Source: Parvibaculaceae bacterium Mf 1.05b.01 (GTDB lineage: Bacteria; Pseudomonadota; Alphaproteobacteria; Parvibaculales; Parvibaculaceae). From it: a stretch of 64,000 nucleotides of DNA. The position numbers were made by a program, and so were the translations under genes. Shown piece by piece: positions 1-7,257 of the stretch. Position 1 is the first letter of the stretch, and every line of letters starts with the position of its first letter. Below the pieces are notes generated by a model that searched no databases, was not told the DNA's origin, and was given only the letters and a program-made list of their open reading frames with translations. The stretch spans positions 2,012,245-2,076,244 of the forward strand of contig BAOK01000001.1 in the NCBI GenBank assembly GCA_000509225.1. The letters run 5' to 3'.

Positions 1-137
1 CTACGCCTTGAGCGGCTACAAACCATCTTCACCAAGTCGGCATCCAGATTTGGAAAGATGTCTGCGTTGATTAGCAATACGTCTGCATCAAGCTCCGCCG
101 CAACCTGCTCGAACATTTCATTCTCAGCTGTAGTCAT
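1..137 (-). CDS. N-terminal fragment of a probable SDH-type (Clp/SppA-fold) serine protease-like protein
   Basis: Leftward reading frame open from the ATG at 137 to the window edge: 45 codons plus two bases, so the gene is cut off. A good ribosome binding site (AAGGA) lies about 8 bases upstream. The segment DADVLLINADIFPNLDADL followed by a run of Ser/Arg resembles, from memory, the first strand and helix of the serine dehydrogenase proteinase (SDH_protease) family, in which a line like DVLLINGPI is followed by an Arg/Lys-rich stretch and a glycine-rich catalytic loop. That loop would lie beyond the window, so no catalytic residue is visible. The family call is a recollection from a short fragment. 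It is divergent from nadA. Confidence 0.45.
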   Translation of the reverse strand, partial: MTTAENEMFEQVAAELDADVLLINADIFPNLDADLVKMVCSRSRR

Positions 138-281
138 AGATGTTCCTTCTTGATCATCACGGTAACATAAATATCTCATTTTTTTGGAGCCGAGGATAAC
201 ATTCACACTTACCCAAGTGCGGTACTTTCAATCTCCCCGAACAGCCACTATCAGCCACCAGAAATTTGAGCACAAACTTCC

Positions 282-310
282 TTGACAGGCCTAATACTCA
301 ATTGTAGTAT
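282..310 (+). promoter_or_regulatory. Predicted sigma70-type promoter of the nad operon
   Basis: TTGACA at 282-287 and TAGTAT at 305-310 are separated by exactly 17 bases, giving a perfect -35 box and a 5/6 -10 box. Transcription would start near 317 and leave a leader of about 140 bases before nadA. It is the best promoter match I noticed in the window. Confidence 0.7.
294..310. promoter_or_regulatory. Candidate operator 1 of the nad operon, overlapping the -10 box
   Basis: The 17-base imperfect palindrome ATACTCAATTGTAGTAT has matching outer arms (ATACT / AGTAT) and covers the whole -10 box. It shares ATACTCA with the palindrome at 416-430. A repressor bound here would block RNA polymerase. 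NadQ or NrtR type NAD regulators are known for such operons in this class; which protein acts here is inference. Confidence 0.5.
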
Positions 311-334
311 AAGGGTCAGATTGTTTATTTTGTC

Positions 335-376
335 GCGTTTCCGGACGATGAAGATCGCACCTTCACCTGGAAACGC
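335..376. repeat. Dispersed stem-loop repeat, copy A (nadA leader)
   Basis: Interrupted inverted repeat: outer arms GCGTTTCC (335-342) and GGAAACGC (369-376), an inner arm pair ATGAAG / CTTCAC, a loop around ATCGCAC and an asymmetric bulge GGACG. It shares this architecture with copies at 1544, 13325 and 13386, and more loosely 26524. It lies in the predicted nad leader transcript, between the two candidate operators. Confidence 0.7.
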
Positions 377-415
377 TTCAGCCGGTTCTGCCGGTATCTT
401 TTTAGCCCCTACTTA

Positions 416-430
416 TACTCATTTTGAGTA
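416..430. promoter_or_regulatory. Candidate operator 2 of the nad operon, in the 5' leader
   Basis: TACTCATTTTGAGTA is a 15-base palindrome with 6-base perfect arms (TACTCA / TGAGTA), 26 bases upstream of the nadA ATG. It repeats the ATACTCA half-site of the promoter palindrome about 121 bases away. Two similar palindromes, one on the promoter and one in the leader, suggest a single repressor binding both. Confidence 0.5.
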
Positions 431-456
431 AATGTAGTTGATCAAGGGAGGCGAGT

Positions 457-1533
457 ATGACCGCCGATCTTCAGACCCGAGAAGCTGCACCCAACCATGC
501 AGCCGTTGCGCCTACCAAGTTTAAACCGCTTGAGATGCCGGAGCTGGAATATACGCCCGGCCTCGCGAAAGAGATGGCGCCCATCTATGAGCGCGTCAAA
601 AACGTTATCCCCTCTGTCGAATGGCCCTTCTTCGCGCCTTATGTGAAGGCGATCAATGACCTGAAGAAAGAGCGCGACGCCGTTATCCTTGCGCACAATT
701 ACATGACGCCGGAAATCTTCCATTGTGTGGGCGACATTGTCGGCGACAGCCTTCAGCTCGCCCGTGAAGCGGCAAAAGCGGATGCCGACGTCATCGTCCA
801 GTGCGGTGTGCACTTCATGGCCGAGACAGCAAAACTGTTGAGCCCGGAGAAGACGGTTCTTATTCCTGATGAAAAGGCGGGCTGTTCGCTGGCTGAATCC
901 ATCACCGGTGCGGATATTCGTCGTCTGCGGGAACAATATCCCGGGGTACCTGTTGTCACCTATGTCAACACATCAGCGGATGTGAAGGCAGAGACCGACA
1001 TTTGCTGCACCTCGTCCAATGCGGTGCAAGTTGTAGAAAGTCTTGGTGTGCCGGAAGTGCTCTGCCTGCCAGATGAGTATCTCGCACAGAACATCGCGCG
1101 CCAGACCAATGTGAAAATCATCACCTATGCAGGTCATTGCGAAGTGCATGAGCGCTTCACGCCGGAAGAGCTTCGGGAATATCGCGCAGCCCATCCGGGT
1201 CTCTCTATCATCGCGCATCCTGAATGCCCGCCTGAAGTTGTCGACGAAGCCGACTTCTCCGGCTCAACATCAGGCATGATCAAGTGGGTGAAGGACAACC
1301 ATCCCGACAAGGTCATGATGGTGACCGAATGCTCCATGAGCGACAATGTGGCGGCAGAAGTGCCCGGTACGGATTTCATTCGTCCCTGCAACCTGTGCCC
1401 CCATATGAAGCGGATCACCCTGCCGAAGATCCTCGAAAGCCTTCTCTATATGAAAGATGAAGTTGTCGTGGATCCGGCGATCGCCCCACGGGCGCGGGCT
1501 GCCGTTGAACGCATGATCAATCTGCCGCTCTGA
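457..1533 (+). CDS. nadA: Quinolinate synthase A
   Basis: Condenses iminoaspartate with dihydroxyacetone phosphate to quinolinate, the second step of de novo NAD synthesis, using an oxygen-sensitive [4Fe-4S] cluster in the cytoplasm. The protein is 358 aa, normal for the family. Family landmarks include ILAHNYM (about residues 77-83) and the cysteines expected to hold the cluster: Cys116 ([10 protein letters not shown]), Cys228 (AGHCEVH) and Cys311/Cys314 (RPCNLCPHM). The ATG is preceded by GGGAGG. It is the first gene of nadA-nadB-nadC. Its transcription is probably controlled by the palindromes at 294 and 416. Identification is secure. Confidence 0.96.
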   Translation: MTADLQTREAAPNHAAVAPTKFKPLEMPELEYTPGLAKEMAPIYERVKNVIPSVEWPFFAPYVKAINDLKKERDAVILAHNYMTPEIFHCVGDIVGDSLQLAREAAKADADVIVQCGVHFMAETAKLLSPEKTVLIPDEKAGCSLAESITGADIRRLREQYPGVPVVTYVNTSADVKAETDICCTSSNAVQVVESLGVPEVLCLPDEYLAQNIARQTNVKIITYAGHCEVHERFTPEELREYRAAHPGLSIIAHPECPPEVVDEADFSGSTSGMIKWVKDNHPDKVMMVTECSMSDNVAAEVPGTDFIRPCNLCPHMKRITLPKILESLLYMKDEVVVDPAIAPRARAAVERMINLPL

Positions 1534-1543
1534 TTTTTCCATC

Positions 1544-1586
1544 GCGTTTTCGAACCACAAAAGTCTGCACCTTTTGTTGAAAACGC
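1544..1586. repeat. Dispersed stem-loop repeat, copy D (between nadA and nadB)
   Basis: Outer arms GCGTTTTC (1544-1551) and GAAAACGC (1579-1586), inner arms ACAAAAG / CTTTTGT, loop TCTGCAC, a five-base bulge on the left and a single T bulge on the right. The layout matches copy A upstream of nadA, but both stems carry compensating base changes, so the pairing rather than the sequence is conserved. It lies in the intercistronic gap of the nad operon and could act in its mRNA. Confidence 0.65.
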
Positions 1587-1612
1587 TCTAAACGACACAG
1601 GGAGCTGGGCAG

Positions 1613-3229
1613 ATGAGCACACATACGCTTACCGGCGGACATATTGTCAATGCGGGCGACGTGCTGATTGTGGGGGCGGGCCTTGCCGGTCTTTTCACCG
1701 CTCTGAAACTCAGCCCACGCCCAGTGACAGTGCTTGCTGCAGCACCGATCGGTGACGGAGCATCATCTGCCTGGGCTCAAGGCGGGATCGCTGCCGCCAT
1801 CTCTGAAGGCGACACACCGGAAGAGCATGCAGCCGACACGATCGCTGCAGGCGCCGGGATTGTCGATCCGGAGATTGCGCAGCTCATCGCGTCGGAAGCG
1901 AGTGAGCGCATTCAGGACCTGCTGTCACTCGGTGTTCCTTTTGATCGGGACCTGGAAGGAAAGCTGACAGTTGGCTTAGAAGCCGCCCACAGCCGAAGCC
2001 GCATTGTGCATGTACAGGGCGACCGGGCGGGACATGCGATCATGGAAGCGCTCATTGCAGCTGTGCGCAAGACACCTTCCATTCGCATCCTTGAAGGCTT
2101 CTCAGCCTATGAACTGGCCATGGAAGAAGGAAAGGTTGCCGGTGTTTTTGTCCAACCAACCGGCGACCTGGAACCTTCACCGCTTCTTCTGCGCGCGCGT
2201 TCCGTGGTTCTGGCAAGCGGTGGCGCAGGCGGGCTCTATAAAGTCACAACCAACCCGTTGAGCTCCCGCGGTGACGGCTTTGCCATGGCCGCCCGTGCCG
2301 GTGCCGTCATCGCCGACCCTGAATTTGTTCAGTTTCATCCGACCGCCATAGCCGGTGTGCGAGACCCAGCGCCACTTGCAACAGAGGCATTGCGGGGCGC
2401 AGGCGCGACGCTGATTGATGAAACAGGCACCCGTTTCATGAAGGCCATTCACAAAGACGCAGAGCTCGGGCCCCGCGATGTGGTCGCTCGCTCCATTGCG
2501 CGGGTCATTGCCGAAGGCGGCAAAGTCTATCTCGATGCGCGCGACGCAGTTGGGGCGAATTTTGAACAAGCCTTCCCAACCGTGTTCAAGAATTGTCAGC
2601 GGATGGGCATCGATCCGGTGAGCGAGGCGATTCCTGTTGCGCCCGCCATGCACTACCATATGGGTGGCATCGCCGTTGACGAGCACGGTCGCGCGTCGCT
2701 TCCCGGTCTCTGGGCCTGCGGCGAAGTGGCCTCAACAGGGGCGCATGGCGCCAACCGCCTTGCCAGCAACTCTCTGTTGGAAGCCGTCGTCTTTGGGGCA
2801 CGGATAGCCGAGGATATTCTCAGGTCTGTTGAAACGGGTCCGGCGGCAACGGCTGTTATTCCGGCACTTCGCCCGCGCCGGACGCATCCCGTCTCTATTG
2901 TGCAGGAATTGCGCGACGTGATGACACGCCATGTCGGCGTTGTGCGACATGCCAAAGGCCTCACAGAGGCGCTGCAACAGATCGTTCGCATCGAACGTGC
3001 AGCCGGATCGTCACCTGCGCTCGTGAATATGGTGACAGCTGCCAAACTCATCACGGCAGCGGCTCTTCAGCGGGAAGAAAGTCGAGGCGGTCACTTCCGC
3101 ATTGATCACCCACAGATCGATGCCGCCTGGCAGCACCGCACGTTCATTACCCTGGATGAGGCTGATGCGCTTGGACGAGCAATTGTCACCAATACCGAGC
3201 ACGAAATCAAACGAGGTCACATTCAGTGA
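1613..3229 (+). CDS. nadB: L-aspartate oxidase
   Basis: FAD enzyme that oxidises L-aspartate to iminoaspartate, the first step of de novo NAD synthesis, and passes the unstable product to NadA. The 538-aa length is normal. The N-terminal dinucleotide-binding motif is VLIVGAGLAGLFTA (about residues 18-31). SSAWAQGGIAAA, HYHMGGIAVD and GANRLASNSLLEAVVFG are typical of the fumarate reductase/succinate dehydrogenase flavoprotein fold. The ATG at 1613 follows GGGAGC. It starts 79 bases after nadA, with a stem-loop repeat between, and its TGA overlaps the GTG of nadC, so the two are probably translationally coupled. Confidence 0.96.
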   Translation: MSTHTLTGGHIVNAGDVLIVGAGLAGLFTALKLSPRPVTVLAAAPIGDGASSAWAQGGIAAAISEGDTPEEHAADTIAAGAGIVDPEIAQLIASEASERIQDLLSLGVPFDRDLEGKLTVGLEAAHSRSRIVHVQGDRAGHAIMEALIAAVRKTPSIRILEGFSAYELAMEEGKVAGVFVQPTGDLEPSPLLLRARSVVLASGGAGGLYKVTTNPLSSRGDGFAMAARAGAVIADPEFVQFHPTAIAGVRDPAPLATEALRGAGATLIDETGTRFMKAIHKDAELGPRDVVARSIARVIAEGGKVYLDARDAVGANFEQAFPTVFKNCQRMGIDPVSEAIPVAPAMHYHMGGIAVDEHGRASLPGLWACGEVASTGAHGANRLASNSLLEAVVFGARIAEDILRSVETGPAATAVIPALRPRRTHPVSIVQELRDVMTRHVGVVRHAKGLTEALQQIVRIERAAGSSPALVNMVTAAKLITAAALQREESRGGHFRIDHPQIDAAWQHRTFITLDEADALGRAIVTNTEHEIKRGHIQ

Positions 3230-4098
3230 GCATTCTTTCTGATCTCACACCCCTGCCTTCTGTCATCATCGAAAGTGCCGTTCGCGCGGCGCTGGCTGAA
3301 GACCTGGGTGATGCGGGTGATATCACGAGCCAATCGACGGTTCCGGCAGATACTCGGTCGCGTGTTGTGTTACGCGCCCGTGAACATGGATGTATTGCGG
3401 GCCTTGATGCAGCTCGCGCCGCCTTTAGGGAAATGGACCCGGGTCTTAGGATTTCTGTGCAAACGCCAGATGGCTCTGTCGTTGCGCCTGGGGATGTGAT
3501 TGCCGCCATTGAAGGCAATGCCCGCGCCATCGTCACCGGTGAGCGTGTCGCTCTTAATTTCCTTGGGCACCTGTCAGGCATTGCGACCGCGACGCGAAAA
3601 TTTGTTGATGCGGTTTCGAACACGAATACGCGCATTTGCTGCACCCGAAAAACCACGCCTGGGCTCCGCGCCTTTGAAAAATATGCGGTCCGCGCAGGTG
3701 GCGGCGTAAACCATCGCTTCGGGCTCTATGACGCCATTCTCATCAAGGACAACCATATCGCCATGGCAGGGGGTATCGCGGAAGCCATCAATGGCGCGCG
3801 CGCGAAAGCCGGACACATGGTGCGGATTGAGATCGAGGTCGATACGCTGGATCAGCTGAAGGAAGCCCTCGACATTGGCGTTGAGGCTGTGTTGCTCGAT
3901 AATATGGCCCCCGACGTGCTGAGAGAGGCCGTTGCCATCAATCAGGGCCAGGCGGCGCTTGAAGCATCGGGCGGCATCACCCTCGACACTGCCGCGAGCG
4001 TTGCCGCTACAGGGGTCGACTATATTTCCGTCGGGTGGATCACCCATTCTGCGCCTTGCCTTGATATTGGCCTCGACTACGAAGCCGCCGCAAGTTAG
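3226..4098 (+). CDS. nadC: Nicotinate-nucleotide pyrophosphorylase (quinolinate phosphoribosyltransferase)
   Basis: Decarboxylates quinolinate with PRPP to nicotinate mononucleotide, the third step of the pathway and entry to the common NAD route. It is 290 aa. Motifs seen are RKTTPGLRAFEKYAVRAGGG (Arg/Lys substrate and PRPP site), HRFGLYDAILIKDNH and the C-terminal LEASGGI with SVGWITHSAP, all characteristic. The start is GTG at 3226, sharing bases with the nadB TGA (GTGA overlap), which implies translational coupling. No terminator is evident after it; the next gene starts 78 bases on with its own GGGAGG site. Confidence 0.96.
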   Translation: MSILSDLTPLPSVIIESAVRAALAEDLGDAGDITSQSTVPADTRSRVVLRAREHGCIAGLDAARAAFREMDPGLRISVQTPDGSVVAPGDVIAAIEGNARAIVTGERVALNFLGHLSGIATATRKFVDAVSNTNTRICCTRKTTPGLRAFEKYAVRAGGGVNHRFGLYDAILIKDNHIAMAGGIAEAINGARAKAGHMVRIEIEVDTLDQLKEALDIGVEAVLLDNMAPDVLREAVAINQGQAALEASGGITLDTAASVAATGVDYISVGWITHSAPCLDIGLDYEAAAS

Positions 4099-4176
4099 GC
4101 GCACCCAGGCCTCCCTCGACTTCCTGCCTGCCTGAGCCCTAAGATATGGGATAACAAAATTCTCAGGGAGGTTCTC

Positions 4177-5007
4177 ATGGCAAAGGCCGGAGACAGAAAG
4201 TCTATTTTCATTACAGGCGCTGCGAGCGGCATGGGATTGGAGACCGCCCGTCTCTTCTCTCAGGGCGGCTGGTTTGTTGGCGGCTATGACGTCAACAAAG
4301 ATGGGCTCAGCGCTCTCGAAAAAGAACTGGGTGCGGAGAACTGTCTTGTCCGTTCGCTTGATATCACAGACCGGGCAGACTATGAGACGGCCCTCGCAGA
4401 GTTCGCGGAAGCGACCGGCGGCAAACTTGATCTCCTGTTCAACAATGCAGGGATCGGCAAAGGCGGTTTTTTTGACGAGATGCCGTTTGAAGATGTGTTG
4501 GCTGTGGTCAACGTCAACCTGATTGGCGTGCTGAATGGCATTCATCTGGCGGTTGATCTTTTAAAGGCAACACCCAACTCACTCTGCTTCACCACATCTT
4601 CATCGTCTGCCACCTATGGGATGCCCGGCATCGCCGTCTATTCCGCAACCAAACATGCGGTCAAAGGTCTAACGGAGGCTTTGTCAGTCGAACTCAGCCG
4701 CTTTGGCATTCGGGTTGCTGATACCCTTCCGGGTCTCATCGACACGCCGTTGCTGCCCGATGAAGCGAGACAGAGCGCACCCGCTGAGGGCATGTTCCGT
4801 CTTGTTCCCGCAATGGATGTCGCGAAAGCTGTCTGGTCCTCCTACCATGATGATCCAAAACGACTGCACTGGTTTGTACCGGAAGAGATCGGCGACCTGG
4901 ACAAGGCGTCAGCTCTCGACCCAGAAGGAACACGAGACAGAATCGCATCGGGCGGGCCTATCGGCGCTGCGATCGAAGAAGCGAAAGCGGCTTCTGCCGC
5001 TGAATAA
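4177..5007 (+). CDS. SDR family oxidoreductase
   Basis: Classical short-chain dehydrogenase/reductase of 276 aa: the nucleotide-binding motif TGAASGMG (about residues 14-21), NNAG in the middle, catalytic Ser in TTSSSSATYG and YSATK as the Tyr-x-x-x-Lys pair, followed by a PG loop (LPGLIDTPLLPDEA). The substrate cannot be told from sequence. AGGGAGG lies just before the ATG. It is followed 9 bases later by a paralogue (5017-5817) with the same layout, so the two are almost certainly co-transcribed and arose by duplication. Distance from nadC leaves open read-through from the nad operon. Confidence 0.85.
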   Translation: MAKAGDRKSIFITGAASGMGLETARLFSQGGWFVGGYDVNKDGLSALEKELGAENCLVRSLDITDRADYETALAEFAEATGGKLDLLFNNAGIGKGGFFDEMPFEDVLAVVNVNLIGVLNGIHLAVDLLKATPNSLCFTTSSSSATYGMPGIAVYSATKHAVKGLTEALSVELSRFGIRVADTLPGLIDTPLLPDEARQSAPAEGMFRLVPAMDVAKAVWSSYHDDPKRLHWFVPEEIGDLDKASALDPEGTRDRIASGGPIGAAIEEAKAASAAE

Positions 5008-5016
5008 GGAGCCGTC

Positions 5017-5817
5017 ATGAGCGCACACCGCAGCATCTTTATCACCGGCGCAGCAGCAGGTATCGGGCGCGCCACTGCACGACATTTCGCACGCAGAGAC
5101 TGGTTTGTCGGTCTCTATGATATTGATGGTGCGGGCCTCGCGCAGCTGGCCGATGAACTCCGCGCTGTGCATGGCGCCCCTATGGTTACAACGGGCGAGT
5201 TGGACGTAACTGACCCAGATCAGTTTAACGATGCCGTGCAGGCGTTTCTCGCAGTTTCCGGCGGGCGGATCGATGTGCTGTTCAACAATGCCGGCATCCT
5301 GAAGATGGGGAACTTCGATCAGGTCGATCCGGCGCTTCAGCGCAAAACGATTGATGTGAATGTGAATGGCGTCATCAATGGTGTTGCCGCAGGCCTTGAG
5401 GCGTTAAAAGCCACCGCCGCAAAGTATGGCGACGCACGGATCATCAATACCGCATCTGCCTCGGCGGTTTACGGCATTCCGGAGCTCACCGTGTATTCGG
5501 CCTCAAAGCATGCGGTCCGGGCCATGACAGAAGGGTTTTCCATCGAGTTTGAACCCTATGGCATTCATGTGAGCGACGTCCTGCCTTCCTATGTGGATAC
5601 AGGCATGGTGAAAAATCAGGAACATCAGACGGAAAACTTCAAAGCCACCGGGATTGCGCATACACCAGAAGACATTGCCAAGATCGTTTGGCGCGCTGCT
5701 CATGGTGAGGATATCCATTATTTCGGAAATCCATCGCTCAGCCGCATGGATAAGCTGGCTCGCCTGTTCCCCGGTTATGTTCGCAAAAACATCAAGAAAT
5801 CGTCAGGCTTCGACTGA
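5017..5817 (+). CDS. SDR family oxidoreductase, tandem paralogue
   Basis: 266-aa classical SDR: TGAAAGIG near residue 10, NNAGILKMG, a serine-rich strand TASASAVYG, the YSASK active-site pair and LPSYVDTGMV after it. It resembles its upstream neighbour over the whole length, including the phrase RDWFVGLYDID against GGWFVGGYDVN, supporting tandem duplication. It has GGAG before the ATG and only 9 bases separate it from the first copy. Substrate unknown; the pair could act on related alcohols or form a heteromer, but nothing in the sequence decides this. Confidence 0.85.
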   Translation: MSAHRSIFITGAAAGIGRATARHFARRDWFVGLYDIDGAGLAQLADELRAVHGAPMVTTGELDVTDPDQFNDAVQAFLAVSGGRIDVLFNNAGILKMGNFDQVDPALQRKTIDVNVNGVINGVAAGLEALKATAAKYGDARIINTASASAVYGIPELTVYSASKHAVRAMTEGFSIEFEPYGIHVSDVLPSYVDTGMVKNQEHQTENFKATGIAHTPEDIAKIVWRAAHGEDIHYFGNPSLSRMDKLARLFPGYVRKNIKKSSGFD

Positions 5818-6027
5818 CGCCTTAGGCCCCAACTCGCAATGCGTGGAAATTGGTGATGACGGTCGAAGGCTGGTCCTCGGGGTGGTCGGCCGATGAGCAC
5901 CTGCCTGATGCAATCTTCAAGCGCCTCCGCCGTCATCGTTACCGAGACTGGGGCAGAAGACCTGTGCGATCATTGATCTGCGTCAAAAGACGGCAGAAAC
6001 ACTGGCCTTTTTAGGTAGGTGCGAGGT

Positions 6028-6729
6028 TCAGGACCTAGACCGTGTCCGGGCATAGAAGATATGGCGGCCAATTTTTGCGACCTTGTACATATGCGACGCC
6101 CAAAACGGGTCCACATAATCTGCATGGTAGTGCAGCACGTTCTCAGCAAGCTGCCGCTCGCGGTCATCGCGCATGGTCACCATGCTCGCAACCCGTTGAG
6201 CTTTCCGCCAAGGCTTCAGGTCACGTGGCCGGTCTGATTCCCCATCACAGGTGAAAGAGAACTGACAGCCTGTCTGGCGATAGGACCCCTGGAATACGAC
6301 GCCGCAAATCGTGTTGGGGTAATCCTTTGACGCAACACGGTTCATGATGACGTCGGCGACGGCAACCTGGCCGCTATTGCTTTCGCCCCGGGCTTCAAAG
6401 TAGATGCCAACGGCAAGACAGCGGCGTTCCTGCTCCAAACGACGGGCTCTGTCGCCGAGCGCTCTGACCGGCGTGGCTGCCACTCCTGCACGATGGTCGA
6501 GCTCAGCAAGCTCGGTCAACCGTGTTGGCCGGTCAAGCAGATGAGGGTCTGAGAAGCTGGAGAGAACGAGGCGATTTCCGTCCCGTCCGGAAACCGGATC
6601 GACGGTCACTGTCGCAAGGTTTGCCCAGAAGACAGATCCCAGAACGACAGACACAGCCAGGCCCGCTGCAAGATGCGCAGGTTCCCGGACGTAGTGTCCT
6701 ATATCGAGCCATTGAGCGAGCTTGTTCAT
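6028..6729 (-). CDS. Cell wall hydrolase, SleB-like (Hydrolase_2)
   Basis: 233-aa leftward protein with an N-terminal membrane anchor or uncleaved signal (about residues 18-42, AAGLAVSVVLGSVFWANLA) and a C-terminal SleB-type domain: CLAVGIYFEARGES, VADVIMNRV, TICGVVFQG, CQFSFTCDG and an ending ADYVDPFWASHMYKVAKIGRH without its last residue. The glutamate in YFEARGE is the expected catalytic residue of these peptidoglycan lytic enzymes. Outside spore formers such proteins take part in envelope remodelling; the exact role here is unknown. It stands alone, with the tail-to-tail SDR pair on one side and a long gap on the other. Confidence 0.85.
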   Translation of the reverse strand: MNKLAQWLDIGHYVREPAHLAAGLAVSVVLGSVFWANLATVTVDPVSGRDGNRLVLSSFSDPHLLDRPTRLTELAELDHRAGVAATPVRALGDRARRLEQERRCLAVGIYFEARGESNSGQVAVADVIMNRVASKDYPNTICGVVFQGSYRQTGCQFSFTCDGESDRPRDLKPWRKAQRVASMVTMRDDRERQLAENVLHYHADYVDPFWASHMYKVAKIGRHIFYARTRSRS

Positions 6730-7257
6730 CGCTTTTGGTCCGTTTTCGTCCCGGTCAGGGCCCCATGCCCCTACCTTGGTTGGTCTTCTTGTCTCAGATT
6801 GACCGCCCCTTGCTCTTTGGGTGCGGTCATCCTTTTACTCAGCAATGCCTGTGCCACTTAGTTGGCGACAACATTGGAACTCCCGATTCACACTGACAAA
6901 CCGTCAGAAAGGTTGGCGCGGGAGTATCATAAACTTTTGGGTCCGGCAATGACGCCCCGGCCACACACGCGAGATAAGCCTAAGCGCTTGTTTTTCAATA
7001 GGAATAGGGAATCACAGTCATGGTAAACAGAAGCTTAACGGGCCCTGTCATGGTTAACAGCAGCGGTCATGTGAGAGGAAATATTTACCATAACATGCCT
7101 GCGAAGTGACTGAATCCACTGACTTTTTCCGTTCACCACGGGCTCAAACTCAGGGTGAAATAAGATCCAAATACACAGGCCATCACAGATATGTGCGACA
7201 GCTGGTCACCCCGTGTTTTTAGAAAGCGGTGCCTAATTCCGCCGACTCAGATAGCCG
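6730..7257. other. Long intergenic region with repeated GTCATGGT-AACAG boxes
   Basis: This 528-base gap lies upstream of the leftward cell wall hydrolase and downstream of leftward ppdK. It holds two near-identical 14-base boxes, GTCATGGTAAACAG at 7017-7030 and GTCATGGTTAACAG at 7047-7060, 30 bases apart (about three helical turns), and an inverted partial copy (TTTACCATAAC) near 7084. A 29-codon frame starts inside the first box (7020-7109). No RNA gene or terminator was recognised. Confidence 0.5.

Larger units (their letters stand above)
138..456. other. Intergenic control region between the partial gene and nadA
   Basis: This 319-base gap holds the divergent start regions. On the nadA side it contains a sigma70-like promoter, two related palindromes and one copy of a dispersed stem-loop repeat, each listed separately. 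The half next to the leftward gene (138-280) is relatively AT-rich and shows only that gene's ribosome binding site. No RNA gene or convincing small reading frame is seen. Confidence 0.7.

Noticed and set aside
3574-4545. 323-codon open frame on the minus strand across nadC and the SDR
   Set aside because: It spans two well-supported genes and their gap on the other strand, so it is a shadow.
5827-5950. 53-codon frame on the minus strand downstream of the SDR pair
   Set aside because: ATG without ribosome binding site, overlaps the end of the SDR gene and has no conserved look.
7035-7058. Two TTAAC motifs as a possible CtrA site
   Set aside because: The TTAA boxes are 15 bases apart instead of seven, so they do not fit the CtrA consensus.
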